This document shows positions 1-11,895 of a stretch of DNA of 64,000 nt, piece after piece. Within the stretch, counting starts at the first letter, position 1. Each line of letters opens with the position of its first letter. The notes beneath the pieces were generated by a model, which ran no database searches, was not told the origin of the DNA, and worked only from the letters and a program-made list of their open reading frames with translations. The translations under genes and the position numbers were made by a program. The stretch comes from Amblyornis subalaris. Taxonomy: Eukaryota; Chordata; Aves; Passeriformes; Ptilonorhynchidae. Where the stretch lies: assembly GCA_018881555.1 (NCBI GenBank), contig JACAXG010000251.1, positions 520,422 through 584,421 of the forward strand. Reading direction: 5' to 3'.

Positions 1-524
1 CAAATTTAAGCGTGCTCTGCATCAGGTTGGATTAGTTTGAAGAAGAATGTGATCAAACACAAAAAGTATTATCCTGTAAAAAAAACCCTGGTAAATTCTT
101 CCAGAAAAACAAACTGGCTAACTTAAGATTACAGCACTGTGTGTGGTTGTACAATACCCCATGTAGTGTCATGTTGAATGATATCACACCAAAAATTATT
201 GCTCCATATAATGTATTATTTATAGTTTGGTCTTGCAGATGTTGAAGTGTATCATACATCAATAACTACTTTGTTGGGTATCAGTAAAGGTTATTTGAAG
301 GGGAGCTTTTTACTTCTTTATTCAAGCAAATTCAGAAGAAACAGAAAAATAAATATTTTTCTCAAAAACAAAGCAACAAACTATTCCAAAGAAGTCTCTT
401 AATCTAAGATAAAATAAATCAGATACCTAGAAATACAACTATTTATAGAAAATAGTATGTTTTAAAAAGTACTCATATGACCTTATTTTGAGTTCAGNTG
501 CTTCCTCTCAGTAAAGATGTACCA
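1..524. other. AT-rich single-copy DNA, no gene seen
   Basis: No repeat family, RNA gene or convincing open frame is visible. Short open frames here have no domain, biased composition or partner signals and are what AT-rich DNA gives by chance. Confidence 0.6.
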
Positions 525-640
525 GAGATTAATGAGATTCATGCAAAGGCGACAAAAACGATTAATGATAAGGTAAGATTTACATACTATGAGAGGTTAC
601 AGTGACAAAGTAATTGGNAAAAAAGAATACTGCGGGAAGT
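525..640 (+). mobile_element. Possible very decayed CR1 ORF2 fragment
   Basis: Around 546-630 the bases resemble the end of CR1 reverse transcriptase, where an arginine-alanine-threonine-lysine stretch is followed by a conserved tyrosine-glutamate-arginine-leucine block. Pieces such as aggcgacaaaaacgatta and actatgagaggttac are the parts I recognise. The frame is broken and flanking homology is poor, so this rests on partial nucleotide resemblance only. A chance exon-like reading of the same bases is listed among the rejected items. Confidence 0.3.
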
Positions 641-865
641 TGAGTAACTTATGAAGGACAAATGAAAATGGATTACTTTCACTTTTTAATTTAGTTTTTG
701 TCCTGGGTTTAAAAACTCAATGGGGACATTAAGGCCACTCAAGCCATCCCCTTTTCTACAACAGTGAAATAAATTATAANGGAGACTGAAGTTGGAGTCA
801 CAATTTTCTAGAGAGGCTTGCAGTAAACACAACAATAATAATAAAAAATTCTACAAAAAAANCAA
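641..865. other. AT-rich DNA, nothing recognised
   Basis: No gene or repeat is recognised between the possible CR1 remnant and the GC-rich island that follows. Confidence 0.5.
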
Positions 866-1625
866 TGGTTTAGCCAACAAAGGCAANTATCACCTGGTCT
901 GCCACTAGGGCAACACCAAAATTGTGGCTGCCCCCATGCTGTCTGCCATGTGGTGTGCCCGGGAGAACAAAGGTAGCATGCTGGAGAGGTTCTTCTTGCA
1001 GCTTAACCTCCTCTTCACAGCCCAGGAACAACAGAAAAACAGGGACAAAACAAAACCTGGAGAGCTGGTTTAAACCAGGAACTATTCTGCCGAGCTGTGT
1101 GGCCCCGGGCAAGCTGCCTGCCCGCGGCAGCAGCGGTGGCAGCGGCGGTGGGGGGTGCCAGCTCTGTCTGGAGCGGCCCGAACCTGTGGTGGGGTCTCTC
1201 TGTCCCCGATGGCGAGGGGCAGCGGTGGTGTGAGGTGCTGGGTCTCTCTCCCAGTGGAAGAAGCAGCAAACCAGCAGCCATGCGGCTGGGTCACGATGAG
1301 GCTTTGGCTGCACACGGCTCTGCTGGGCCTGGCGTTACCCTCACCACTCCACTTCCCGCAGCAACCTCCTGCACAGGATGTTTCACAGGCTTGAGCTCCA
1401 CGGGGCTGGAAAATGATNAACAGGGGACCTGTGGCGATGGTGATGTGCTCCAGGCAGCTCCTACCTCACCCCAGCACCGGGCCAGAGAAGAATGGCCACC
1501 TTTCTGCTTCCCCTGTGGCCCTAAAAAGAGAGTCCACTAAAGATGATGTAGAGAAGTGTACAATACACAATTTTGGTCACCCCACCTAATGCTAAACTCC
1601 ACCTACTATCCCTGTAACTAGGACA
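866..1625 (-). other. CpG-rich island of unknown origin, possibly an LTR
   Basis: This patch is far richer in G, C and CpG than its surroundings. I count 17 CpGs between about 1090 and 1370, including a short GGC-rich run near 1125-1150. Open frames of up to 147 codons occur on both strands, but they are proline-, arginine- and histidine-rich with no domain, as expected from high GC content. No intron signals or downstream coding exons were found. An inserted GC-rich retroelement LTR is my preferred reading, because such islands in this window are otherwise LTRs. A CpG-island promoter of an unseen transcript is the alternative. The ends are approximate and no terminal duplication was found. 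The strand given is a guess. Confidence 0.4.
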
Positions 1626-3486
1626 GTTTTACAACCGAAAGCCAACAGAAAATCTAATGCAATGCAGAGAACTTTCTTTCGGGGTTTTCACACAGAGACT
1701 CTCTGGCATATAGAAATGTATTTATGTTATGTTCATATTTAGAGGTTCTGAAATACTCGTCCTACAAAACTTGCCCAATATTTTTCTGCTCAGATTCTTT
1801 GCTTGAGTGGTTGTGTAAGAAAGTTAGGCTTCAAACTATTGTTCCCTCCGTTTATTCAATCTGTACAGCTAAAAAAGTCTAAATTGGACTATGAGATTAT
1901 CCCTTATTCTGTTGAAAGACTTCTTTTTTTTTTTACTTCCACAAGGGTTTTTGTTTCTGACTCTTTTATTGAAAACTTATCCTTAAACTGTATGATGAGA
2001 TAAATGTCTACGAATGTTTAAAATTCAAGCAGTGGCCTATGAGNGACACTGTTTATGGATTTTGTCTTCTAATAAGAAGTTAACAGCTCAGATTACCTGC
2101 TGTAATTCACATAAGTATTCTGTATATTGAAATTCACCATCCAAAAAGGGATAAAAACATACCCAAAAGAGAGCACAGAAAAAGNCAATATTGAGGAATA
2201 AATATACTGTCACTCTAAGTAATCTATTTGGAAAGACAGTGCATTTCACATGAAAAAAGTATATTTTTCTGTATAAGCTGGATGTACCACTCTTACTGGG
2301 AAAGGATTTAATCATNTGAACTACAAAAATGCATGTTCATTGTGAATATAATATGGGGTTTATCAGTTTTTATGTTCTCCCATTTTATGACATAATTGTG
2401 ATTCTAGAATGCTTTTCATTATCTGCTTCTAGCACTGTCTAGCCTGCTATGAGACTATTCATTGCTACTCCATAGCAGGAGGGACGAGCATAAATCAGTC
2501 TCTACATTTGCCTGCTGTAACAGTAAAGAAAATGTTTTCTTCACATAGCAAGAACTTTCTTTTTGCTAAGAAACACTGACTACTAGCCAGATCTAGGAAC
2601 AAGAGGCTGGAGNAAATGAAGCAATTAACTAACTCACTATGGCAGCTCCTCTGTTATAAGACACTTTAACTAATCTGTATATTTAATGATGTGTTACAGT
2701 TTGTTTCCAGATGTTTGTAGATTAGGCTGTAATGTAGTGCATTAAAGTACATAGATTTATTCAAAGTCAGGCATAATAATATCCAAAATTAAAATAGTGG
2801 GATTTTTATATTATTATAAGTAAAAAGTGTCTTTTCTCCCCCCCAGTTTTGATGGCAACAAATAGCAATAAGTTTTTTTTATAAGATTTTAATGGGTGCC
2901 ATAATACATAAATATCAAATTATGTTACTAGAATACACCAATTTTAAATATTGAAATGCAGAAGCATTATAAACAATGTTTGCTAAGATGTAAAGCTCTA
3001 AATTCAGTTGCACATAGAAATGGGTTTCATCTGTAAAGTTTGAAAAAATGGTGAAAATTGATAGAATTTATTTGGTTTAATTGTTTTAATGATCTGTTTC
3101 TTTGGTTTAATTATTAACCATCTCACGTAACTCTAGCTATGTGCCTAAACTTAATTGCTTGGTTCTGTCTGTTGGCAGCAAGCAACAGGTTAAAGATAAT
3201 ACATCCAAGCTCAAAAAAGCTACCTATGCAAGACTGCATGAAGTTAACTAGTTTTGCCTGTTAGCTATGGAGAAAATAGATAACTAGATTACACCAGACA
3301 TAGAACATTGGATGTCAGATGATATGTATCCTATTTGATGTGCCTTACTTCAGTTACTAACACATTTTTCTCCAGGATCCATGCACAGAACTGCATAATG
3401 AAAAAAGACAATCATGTCTACTCAGCAGTGTATCTAAAATAGGTGACATGAATAATCTCAACAGAGACAATAGAAGAAAACCATCT
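1626..3486. other. AT-rich single-copy DNA, no gene seen
   Basis: It contains ordinary homopolymer runs (T near 1925 and 2875, C near 2840) and no recognisable repeat or exon. Open frames here are short and without features. Confidence 0.55.
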
Positions 3487-4112
3487 CCTATGGTTTAACC
3501 CCGGTTGGCAACTAAGTCTCAGAGCCACTTGCTCATTNCCAATCAGTGGGATGGGGGAGAGAATCAGAACAGTAAAAGTGAGAACATGTGGGTTGAGACA
3601 AAAACAGTTTAATAGGAAAAGTTTAAAGTTTTTAAATGACAGTTTAAAGGAAAAGCTGTGCACATGAGCAAAGCAAAACAAGGAATTCATTCACCACTTC
3701 CCAAGGACAGGAAGGTGTTCAGCCATTTCCCTCAGGAAAGAAGGGATCTGTCAGATGAATTGGTGACTTGGACAAACAACCACCACCACTACAAATGACT
3801 CTTGTTCTCCCACCTTCTTCTTCCCCCAGCTCTGTATGCTGAGCGTGATACCAAATGGTATGGAATATTCCTTGGGTCAGTTGGGATCAGCTGTCCCAGC
3901 TGTGTCCTNTCCCAGCTTCTTGTGCACTCCCAGCCAACTTGCTGGTGATGCGGGGTGAGGAGCAGAAAAGCCATTGACATTATATAAGCACTGATCAGCA
4001 CTAATGAAAACATCACTGTGTTATCAACCCTCTTTTCACCACAAACCCGACACATAGCCCCATACTGTCTCCTGTGAAGAAAATCAACTCTACTGCAGTC
4101 AAAACCAGCACA
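3487..4112 (-). mobile_element. Solo LTR, avian retrovirus-like family 1, degraded
   Basis: Read on the minus strand, the element runs from about 4112 (TGTGCTGGTTTTG) to about 3487 (GGGGTTAAACCAT). It shows the layout of a common bird LTR whose relatives in this window lie at 22323-22857 and 42890-43394. Shared landmarks are ggaattcattcac near 3683, the ggtatggaatattcc block near 3858 and the ccagcaca end. The TATA region has decayed to GCATACAG on the minus strand, so the promoter is probably dead. No internal retroviral sequence flanks it. The flanking duplication could not be resolved. Confidence 0.8.
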
Positions 4113-4413
4113 CAAGCACAAATATATTTAATTATCTCCTTAATTTTTAGGCTAACAAACTTACTTGTGATGAATCTCTACTCCATTCATAGCTAATAAA
4201 GAGAAGGATGCCTTCAAAGCATGATTCATCCCAATCAAGTGCAACCATGTGCATATGTGATAGAAAAACTGTTTTGTATAAGATGGCTTTATTAAAATCA
4301 CAAGTAGAGAACCAAATTCTTTCTCTATATTCTTTATGCTTAATCGTTACAGAAAGAGGAATTCAGGGATAGAAGACAACATTTTTTTTAGGCTTCTGAA
4401 AGGCTGCCTGCAG

Positions 4414-4435
4414 TTTTCCAAAACATTTTGGAAAA
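4414..4435. repeat. 10-bp perfect inverted repeat, 2-nt loop
   Basis: The arms are ttttccaaaa and ttttggaaaa separated by ca. A palindrome this size in AT-rich DNA is not rare, and no function is implied. Confidence 0.75.
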
Positions 4436-6304
4436 TGTTAAAAGACTACATTTTAATCTGGAAAATGTAAAACCTGTGTAAGATTTTACGATTTTACGAA
4501 TGAAGTTGTTATNTATTGTCTTTGCTTCATACAGGTAATTATCAGAAGAATCTCATTCATAGCTGAGGTTAAGGTCAGAAATACCTCTAGAAATCAGACA
4601 TGTGCTTCATTCTTTTTACATATTTCTTTATTTTTTTTATTCATTCACAATAGAATGTCCTTTGAGACAGTATAGCATCTTGATACATATATAAAACTGT
4701 GAATTTCAGCAGAAAGCAAATATTCTCTTTTCATATGCATGAATGTTAAAAAAGAACTATCAACCCCAATTTCTTTTCCAATACAGTGAATACTTCTCGG
4801 CAATACACTTTTTAATAATCTTAATAATGTATTCCAAGAAAAAAAAAAAAGAGAAAAAAAACCAAGCAAGCAAATTTTTTTTATTAAAAATAGGTATGGA
4901 TTCAATTTTTCTTATTAGGGATTTTTATATCAAAAACAATTTTAACTGCAGTGTTCTCATATAAATCCAAGACTATAGCCAGGAAAAAAGGTGATTGAAG
5001 ATAATGAACTATCAAGTTGTGCATGTCTTTAGGCAAGTGAAGAGATTCAGTCACTGTGTTCCTTATCATAGTTTCAAAAGGGAAAATCACAAGAAAAATA
5101 TGTTTTTCTTATGACAGTCCCATAATGGACTGAGTTTCCTTCTGGATGACCAGCAAGTTTTGAACAATCTCAGAAAACCATATGACTACTTCAAAAAAAA
5201 AAAGCATTCAGGTTTGTTTGTAAAACCTAAGCCTTTTCTGAGNTTTGTTTTATTAGGTCTGTTTGTTATAAACTTCCATTTTTTTTTACCAGTTGCTAAC
5301 ATGACATGTGCTATCTCAGAAAACCAAATTAAACTGGCTTTTTGCAGAGCTTCAGAAAACATGTTCACAAGTAATGGATATTCATTTCAATATAAGCTTT
5401 TATACAATTGCTTCAGAAGTCAGAGATTTTTTTCTTCTTAGAGTTTTTATTTAACAGTTAAACTCAAATTTTTGGGGTGTATTTTTTCCTTTCTCTATCG
5501 TTTCTCATCAGGAGCAAAGACATGCAGAATGCTAACAAAAATGCCAGCCATGAAACTAACAAAATAGACATATGAATAAAATCAACTCTCTTGTGAAGTA
5601 TTGTATACATGTTAAAGTTCTAATTCTCATTAAATTTCTTTCATTGCTTTAAAGCACCTGTATTTTAAGGGGCCTTCTCTATGAAATAGAAAAAAAAAGG
5701 CTTACAATACTTGGAGTTAAAATTGCATCCATAATTCAACTAAATGTTGGTGGGTGAAGACATAATATCTAGCATCTCTTCCAGTAAACAAAGTATCTTA
5801 TGGGATAACTCGGATGTATTTTACATTATTTTAGATCTCAAAAAAATTCATCAGTGTCACCTGAGTGTATTAAAGTTCAAATTAATGCATCTGAGGATGC
5901 TTGATTAAGAGATGAAAGACATGAAACGCAAAAAGAATATCCAGAAAAGTACAAATAAGAAATAAGGGGTCTAATCTAAAACAGTTTTCTAACATGTAGT
6001 GATATCTAAAAAAGAGCAAAAATTATTTTAGTGTTGTTGTTATAGTGTGTTACTGGCTTATGTTCTGTTTACTTCTGCACTGGATGCCTTTAGGCTTAAA
6101 TTTACTGTAAATCCAAGTTGCTGAAGTAGGCATTGACTGTATCTCTGAAAACCTGCCTTCAGGGATCTGTGCACACCCTCAATGCTTACAAGATTGATTC
6201 GTAGCTTCAAGCATAAGACACTTAAGGGGATCTGAAAGTAGGATGGCCACACAGGTGACATGTTATATCCTGCACAGGGTGAGATAAGGAGCTGGATGCT
6301 CTGT

Positions 6305-6323
6305 CAGTGCCCCCTGATGGCCA
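6305..6323 (-). promoter_or_regulatory. Candidate CTCF binding site
   Basis: The minus strand reads TGGCCATCAGGGGGCACTG. This agrees with the well-known vertebrate CTCF core consensus at 16 of 19 positions by my alignment, including the invariant CCA, AG and GGGGC blocks. It lies in a repeat-free and slightly GC-richer patch. CTCF is an eleven-zinc-finger protein that anchors chromatin loops and insulators. Occupancy cannot be judged from sequence. Confidence 0.6.
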
Positions 6324-7803
6324 GCTCATGCAACCCTTTCAGGTAATACATGGATCAATAAAACATATACTTAGGATGACAATAATATATATATTAAAGA
6401 AAAGAACAAAACAAAACCAAAGCAAAAGTAATGTGCTAAGTGAAAAAAGTAGATTATGTTAAAAACCTGCAGAAATGTAACAAATATGATCTGCTTAATT
6501 TTTACATCTGACAGAGGTGTAAATCTGTTTATCAGAGGCAAACTAAAACAGAAAAAAAATTTGGATCAACCTTTTGATTAAATATAAATTTTTAAAGAAA
6601 ATTGTGCCAGTATCAATGTGAAAACTTCTTATAAGGGTAAGGAAATGAAAGGGCCAATTCTTCACATAGGGAGATTGGAGAGAAAGGTTATTTCATCTTT
6701 ACCTAAACCAAGAGGTGTTTACCCTAAAGCAGGAGGTGTTTACTCAAGCTATGGAAAAATCTGGATAGATTTTCTACATTTACAAAATCAGTTACATTTG
6801 TCATTGTCAGGTGTCTTCTATCCATCCTGGTGTTATGTTGGAAACAGGTAAGCTGGTAATAATATTTGAAGTACCGCCACTTCATACATACAATTAAATA
6901 ACCCTGGGAGAAGAAAAGACTGTTGCATTTTGATAGTTNGAATATTCCGTGCAAAGAGGACAGACTTTCAACAAATGCACTTTACCTCAGAGTATCCTCT
7001 AGACTTAGAGAACTCATGTTTACATGTTCTCAAAATATATCACATAAAGGAATACCATTATTTACAATATTGTCTCTTTAGTGTTTTATGCACTTCTAGC
7101 CTAAATAACATGTTCTCTAAGGGCCCAATTCGGCAAATAGTATTGCAGTTGATTAATTTTACTTTCATGTTTCATCCCTTTGATGTCAAATGCATCAGAA
7201 AGATGAATGCAAGTAATAGTTATATGGGCATTTGGAGAATCAGGTCCTGAATTTAAATATAGTAGAGTATGTTGGTCTGATCATTCTTGGAAACATTTAT
7301 TTCCACTAGAAAACACTAATTTGAAACATNTAAATTGTTTAGGACTGGGGGAAATCAATTAAATGACAAAATGGTGGGAAGAACCTTTCTGAACTGTAGG
7401 AATAATATCTGTGTCTTCAATACTCTGATATATAAGGAACATGTCCTTAAGTTTCTTTGATGTAAAATAGAGTTAAGCGCAACATCTGGGAAAACAAAAC
7501 CAAAGCACTTATCCAGATAGATGATAGATGATAGATATCAAACTGATAGATGAGGAAAGAAACTTGACTTTTTCACTTCTTGATAGCTTTTGATAATTTC
7601 TGATTTAAGAGATAAATGAAATTAGTAGAATTTAATGAAAGTCTGTGGTATGGTATATTCTCTTTCTTCTTTTCACACTACTTCATAAGTTGTTTAGAAA
7701 ATTCGGAGGCTTATTCTTCTATAATATATCTTCTTTGAGGCAACATAAACATGGATTTTTTTCTTAGTATTTTATTCATGATACTTATGTCTTATATTGA
7801 AAA

Positions 7804-7841
7804 CTCCTGTTTCCAGTATTAACTCCCATTTCCAGTATTAA
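7804..7841. repeat. 19-bp tandem duplication
   Basis: Two adjacent 19-bp units both contain tttccagtattaa. They differ at two positions near the start of the unit. Confidence 0.8.
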
Positions 7842-8867
7842 CTTAATTATGCATTAATGTAGGCTAAACTGTTCTTTAAAGACAATAGATAAATTGCATA
7901 TGTTTAGTGTTTTATTTAAAATAATACAAATGTAGCAAAATATTCCAAAAACTGTAAGTTGCACTGGAATAGCATTATATGTATATTTATATATACACAC
8001 ACATCACTAGATACATCTATACACTCCNAATAAGGAACATCTGTGGCAGAACATGACTGCTACTTAAATATTAACTTCTTGCTTATTTAATCCACACATT
8101 GTATTTTATTTCTTCTAATAAAAGAAATAACTANTTTCTGCATTATTCTACTTACATCATGTTGTCCTCCCCAGTAACTACTTTTTAGGAAGTGCATAGC
8201 TCACAATTCCTAGTAAATGTAGCTTACTTCCAAAAATTGTCTGTGGGAAGCCCTTTTCAGTGCTATAATAAGCAATCAGGTAGTGAAAGACCTTTGAAAT
8301 AAACTCTGAATGACCTGACAAATATGCTTGGTAAAATGACCTAAGAGCAGGAAAGACCATATATGTAAACTCTCTGCAGAACTTGGCATCATTTGATAGA
8401 ATGGTACATCATGCTTGGAACTTACTTGGTCATAGTTTCTTCAGTATCTTTGCACTAATCACCAATGCACAGAATAGGCTGGATTTTTATATTTTTTGTC
8501 ACAGAAGTCTGATCATCTTTTATCTTCTTTAGTTATAACATATTAAATTAGGATGCTGAGTGTACTGTGTCATGNTAAAGAACTGCATTCTTACTAACAT
8601 CCTCTCTTATTGACAGTTTTGTTTTAAGGCTCAGCAAATCATCAGACAGGATCCTGTGCTTACGTTATCCAGCCGTTAAGGAAAGTCTCTCCGAAACAGC
8701 TGCTCCTTATCTGCAGGCCTAAGCAGGTTTTTCTAATGGCAAAAGAAAAGAAAAGCTAAACATACATTTGTTGCTGCCAAACTTTTAATGTTTATTATCT
8801 GTTTACTNGTTTATCTTGGCCTCAGAATTTAAATGTGGCTGCTTCTTGGTGCTGGGAGTACTTGAAC

Positions 8868-9076
8868 GAGTTTAGATTAGATATAAGGAAAAATTTCTTC
8901 ACATAAATGATTGTCAAGCCTTGGAACAGGCTGTCNAGGGAAGTGGTAGAGTCATCATCTCTGGAAGTGTTGAAAAACTTGTGGATGTGGCACTTGAGAA
9001 CATGGTGGTGGTGCAAGATTGACATTTGGACTTGGTGATCTGTCTTTCCCCACNCTAATCATTCTGTGATTCTAAG
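8868..9076 (+). mobile_element. CR1 LINE, 3' end only
   Basis: The fragment starts at tttagattagatataagg and runs through the CR1 3' untranslated segment (cttggaacaggctgtc, ctggaagtgttgaaaa) to the diagnostic tail attctgtgattcta. Only the last 200 bases are present, typical of 5' truncation during target-primed reverse transcription. It carries no coding sequence of interest. Confidence 0.85.
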
Positions 9077-10126
9077 TGAGGAAAATTGGTGTACTTGCAT
9101 TTCACAAATACAAAAAAAAATTGTGAATTTGATAAGTACTTATAGGTGCAATCATATACTATGGTTTTGTGTTCTTTCTTCGTGTGTTCTGTCTCAGTGC
9201 AGATGATGTTATGAACGTATATATGTTGCATGTTAGTGGGGGAAACTNGTTGTGTTTCAATGTTACGTTAAGTAAAAATATATATTTGTGCCAGAGAAAT
9301 AGAGATTATGTACTCAAATTCTTCAAAGTCTTCAATTTTAAATTGTACAAGCTTGTACTTAGTGGTGCACAACTGCAACAGAATTGTCATTATCAAATAT
9401 TCCTGTGTCTTTTAGAGTGAGGTACAAAACCTTCTCAGAGAAGAAAGAGCTAATATAATAACAGCAATGAAACTGGAAAAATTAAAACTGAAGGGATAGT
9501 ATTTCTTCTTTAGTAGCACTCTTTACAAGTAGTAAGAGGTCAATTGAATATTTATATATAATGTTTTTCTTTGAACCAATTGTAATGCATTTTCTTTACT
9601 GATCTGCCTGTTTTGTGTTTCCTACAGAAAACACCTTTTGCTTAACTTTATAATTTATGTCCAAATATCATACTATGTTTCTACTTAATAACTTAATGCA
9701 GGATCATTCCTGCTTGCTGCTGAACAGTTTGACCCAAGTCCAAACAAGCACTAAGGCTTAAATTTAAGCATCCAAATTGTAAGACTGAAATTAATAGAAA
9801 ATTCTGCAATTAAGTGCTTTATTGGATGAAGGCCAGAGTGTTCAGTATCTTGAAGACTCTTAGGGATATGAATAATCTAATCTAAGAAATAGTGCTATTT
9901 TAAGAGTGTAAATAAAGATCAGTCATACCAAAAGCAGAACTTTGAATTTATAGATGCACCTTAACTATAATGTTGTGGAAGTCAATGTAATATTTTTAAG
10001 GAGACTATGATTTTAGACCACTATTAACTATACACACTTTGTAATTGGATGACATCAATTTACCACTTTTATATTCTTNCTTCTTCTCTAAGCAAACAAA
10101 ACATCTGAGAGAAACTCATTTGAAGT
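9077..10126. other. AT-rich single-copy DNA, no gene seen
   Basis: Nothing recognisable lies between the CR1 tail and the LTR that follows. Confidence 0.55.
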
Positions 10127-10380
10127 TGTATTGAGTCTGTCTGAGCTGGAGTTCATTTTCTTGTAACAACCCTCACAGTTCTGAGCTTTGCATTGGTAGC
10201 TGGAAAGGTGTTGATAACACACCAGTGTTTTGGCTACTGCTGAGCAGGGCTGGCACAGCATCAGCACTGTCTCTTAGAATTTTCCCCGCTATCAAGGGGC
10301 TGGAAGTGGGCAAGATCCTGGGNGGGGACACAACCAGGCCAGCTGACCCAAATTAACCAAAGGGATATTCCATACCATAT

Positions 10381-10400
10381 GATGTCAGCTCAGATATAAA
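10381..10400 (+). promoter_or_regulatory. LTR core promoter: CRE-like box and TATA
   Basis: GATGTCAG (10381-10388) is a one-base variant of the cAMP-response element half found at this place in related LTRs. TATAAA follows at 10395-10400. Whether it is active is unknown. Confidence 0.5.
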
Positions 10401-10435
10401 AGGTAAGGGAAAGAAAAGGAATGGGGGGAGTGGGT

Positions 10436-10479
10436 ATTTGTTATTTATTTTTTGTTATTTATATTTGTTATTTATAATG
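10436..10479. repeat. AT-rich tandem repeat inside the LTR
   Basis: Irregular copies of a tttgttatttat unit repeat here, about 36 bp after the LTR TATA box, where related LTRs have leader sequence. It is a local expansion in the transcribed R region. Confidence 0.7.
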
Positions 10480-10564
10480 TTTGGCTTCTGGAGCAACTGC
10501 TACTTGTGCTGAAGGCCTGCTTCCTGGGAAGTGGCTGGACAGTGCTTGATGATGGGAAGTAGAC

Positions 10565-10570
10565 AATAAA
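10565..10570 (+). promoter_or_regulatory. LTR polyadenylation signal
   Basis: A canonical AATAAA lies 165 bp after the TATA box and 175 bp before the LTR end, as expected for the R/U5 boundary. Confidence 0.6.
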
Positions 10571-10939
10571 CTTTCTTTCTCTTTGCTTATACATGCACAG
10601 ACTTTTGCTTTTGCTTTAGTAAAATGCCTTATCTCAACCTCCAAGTTGTTTTCCATTTTCTGTTTTCCTCCCTGTCCAGCTTGGAAGGGGAGTGGTAGAG
10701 TGATTTGTTGGGCGCCTGGTGTCCAGCTACAGTCTATCCACTACAGAAGGGTAGTCACTGATTTGAAACATTTTGTCCCAGCTTGTTTATGTAACAGTCT
10801 TAACAGTCACCTTGGCTCCCTTCTATACAAATTAGAATTTTATGGTCTAGACTGGAGGATGACTAAATGGTGTTCAGAACAGGTTGCAAGATTGGGCACA
10901 AAATACAGTGATTAAAATGTTGCATTCTACTTTGGGAGC

Positions 10940-11895
10940 AGTAGCAAGGGAAGTACTCTAGGGGTCTATTCTGGGACCTGCACAGTTTAGCATACTTTTT
11001 AATAATCTGGAGGAGGTGATGGAGTGCTTGATTATCAAGTTTGAAGATGACTCCAAATTCAGTAAGGAGTCAATATGATCAGGATAATGACTNCTATCCA
11101 GATGGAGCTCTACAGGCTGGTGGAATGGGCTCCCAGGAACTTTATGAAATTCAATCAGTATAAATGCCAAGTCCCAAAAATGAGAAGGAAGATCCCTCTG
11201 CAAAGACAGGCTGGGCCCTTACTGTCTGGGTAGCAGATCTGCTGGGAAGAACCTCAGAGTGCTGGTAGATGGTAAGGTAAGCATGAGCCAGCAGTGTGTT
11301 GGCCAGGAGGTNAAGGGGAATCACTGAGCTCCTTTACCTGACACTCATTTTACCATGTCTACATTACTATGTCTGGTTTTGGGCCCCTCTATTCAAGAAA
11401 GACATCAGTAGACTGGGGCAACTCAGTTGGAGGGCCTCCGGTCTGGCGAGGGACTGGAGCACCTACCATTTGAGAGATGCTGAGGGACCTGGGCTTGTTC
11501 AGCTTTGCCAAGTGATGGCTTTTAGGGATAACTGTTGGTCACACACAACCTCCTCACCAGCAGCTGCAGGCAGATCACCGAGGGGATAGATCCTGGCTCC
11601 TTTGAATGGTGCAAGACAGGTGGATGAGGGACGATAAGTAGAAACAAGGAGCATTTGATTATATCCAAAATATGCTTTTACTCTGACAGGATGATCAGGC
11701 AGCAGAACAGGATGCCTAGAGAGATTGTGTTGTCTTCATCCAGGGGACTTTTCAAGACTTTGATCCAACTCAGTAAAGCCCTAAGCAAGCTGATCTGACC
11801 TAGGAGCCAGCCCTGTTTTGAGCAGGACACTGGATAGAGATCACCTCCTGAGGTTCCTTACAATTTGAATTTTCCTGTGCTTCTGTAAGACTATG
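10940..11895 (+). pseudogene. CR1 LINE: broken ORF2 reverse transcriptase plus 3' end
   Basis: The fragment carries CR1 ORF2 from around the palm motif B region to the 3' end. Recognisable pieces are the glycine-proline-leucine-phenylalanine-like block (10950-11010, frameshifted), the methionine-lysine-phenylalanine-asparagine block at about 11144-11160, the tryptophan-alanine-proline block at about 11375-11400, and the glycine-leucine-glutamate-histidine-leucine block near 11445-11470. Stops and frameshifts interrupt it throughout. The 3' part includes a cctcctgaggttcctt segment near 11845 but the final octamers have decayed. In life ORF2 encodes the endonuclease and reverse transcriptase; this copy cannot. 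No intact aspartate pair of the active site was found. Confidence 0.8.

Larger units (their letters stand above)
4113..8867. other. Long repeat-poor AT-rich stretch
   Basis: No gene is recognised. Local structure includes a short hairpin (4414-4435), a CTCF-type motif (6305-6323), a short GATA-type repeat near 7516-7543, a 19-bp tandem duplication (7804-7841) and a mixed TA/CA run near 7978-8005. The area around 6050-6350 is more GC-balanced than its flanks and could be a regulatory element. Confidence 0.5.
10127..10745 (+). mobile_element. Solo LTR, plus strand, with promoter and poly(A) motifs
   Basis: The element begins TGTATTGAGTCTG and ends TCCACTACA, giving the TG...CA ends of an LTR. 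It is flanked by gaagt (10122-10126) and gaagg (10746-10750), a 5-bp target duplication with one mismatch. The middle shares the ggatattccataccatatga block with the family-1 LTRs. The end, with tggtgtccagc, resembles the 44.4-kb LTR instead, suggesting a hybrid or intermediate family. A TATA motif lies at 10395-10400 and an AATAAA at 10565-10570, in the correct order for U3-R-U5. No proviral interior is present. Confidence 0.8.

Noticed and set aside
512..572. A 61-bp exon-like segment between a tctcag acceptor and a gtaaga donor, reading KDVPEINEIHAKATKTINDK.
   Set aside because: The same bases resemble decayed CR1 ORF2 continuing past the supposed donor, and a 20-codon open frame is expected by chance.
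870..1540. Overlapping open frames of about 147 codons on both strands of the GC-rich island.
   Set aside because: High GC content removes stop codons. The peptides are low-complexity with no domain.
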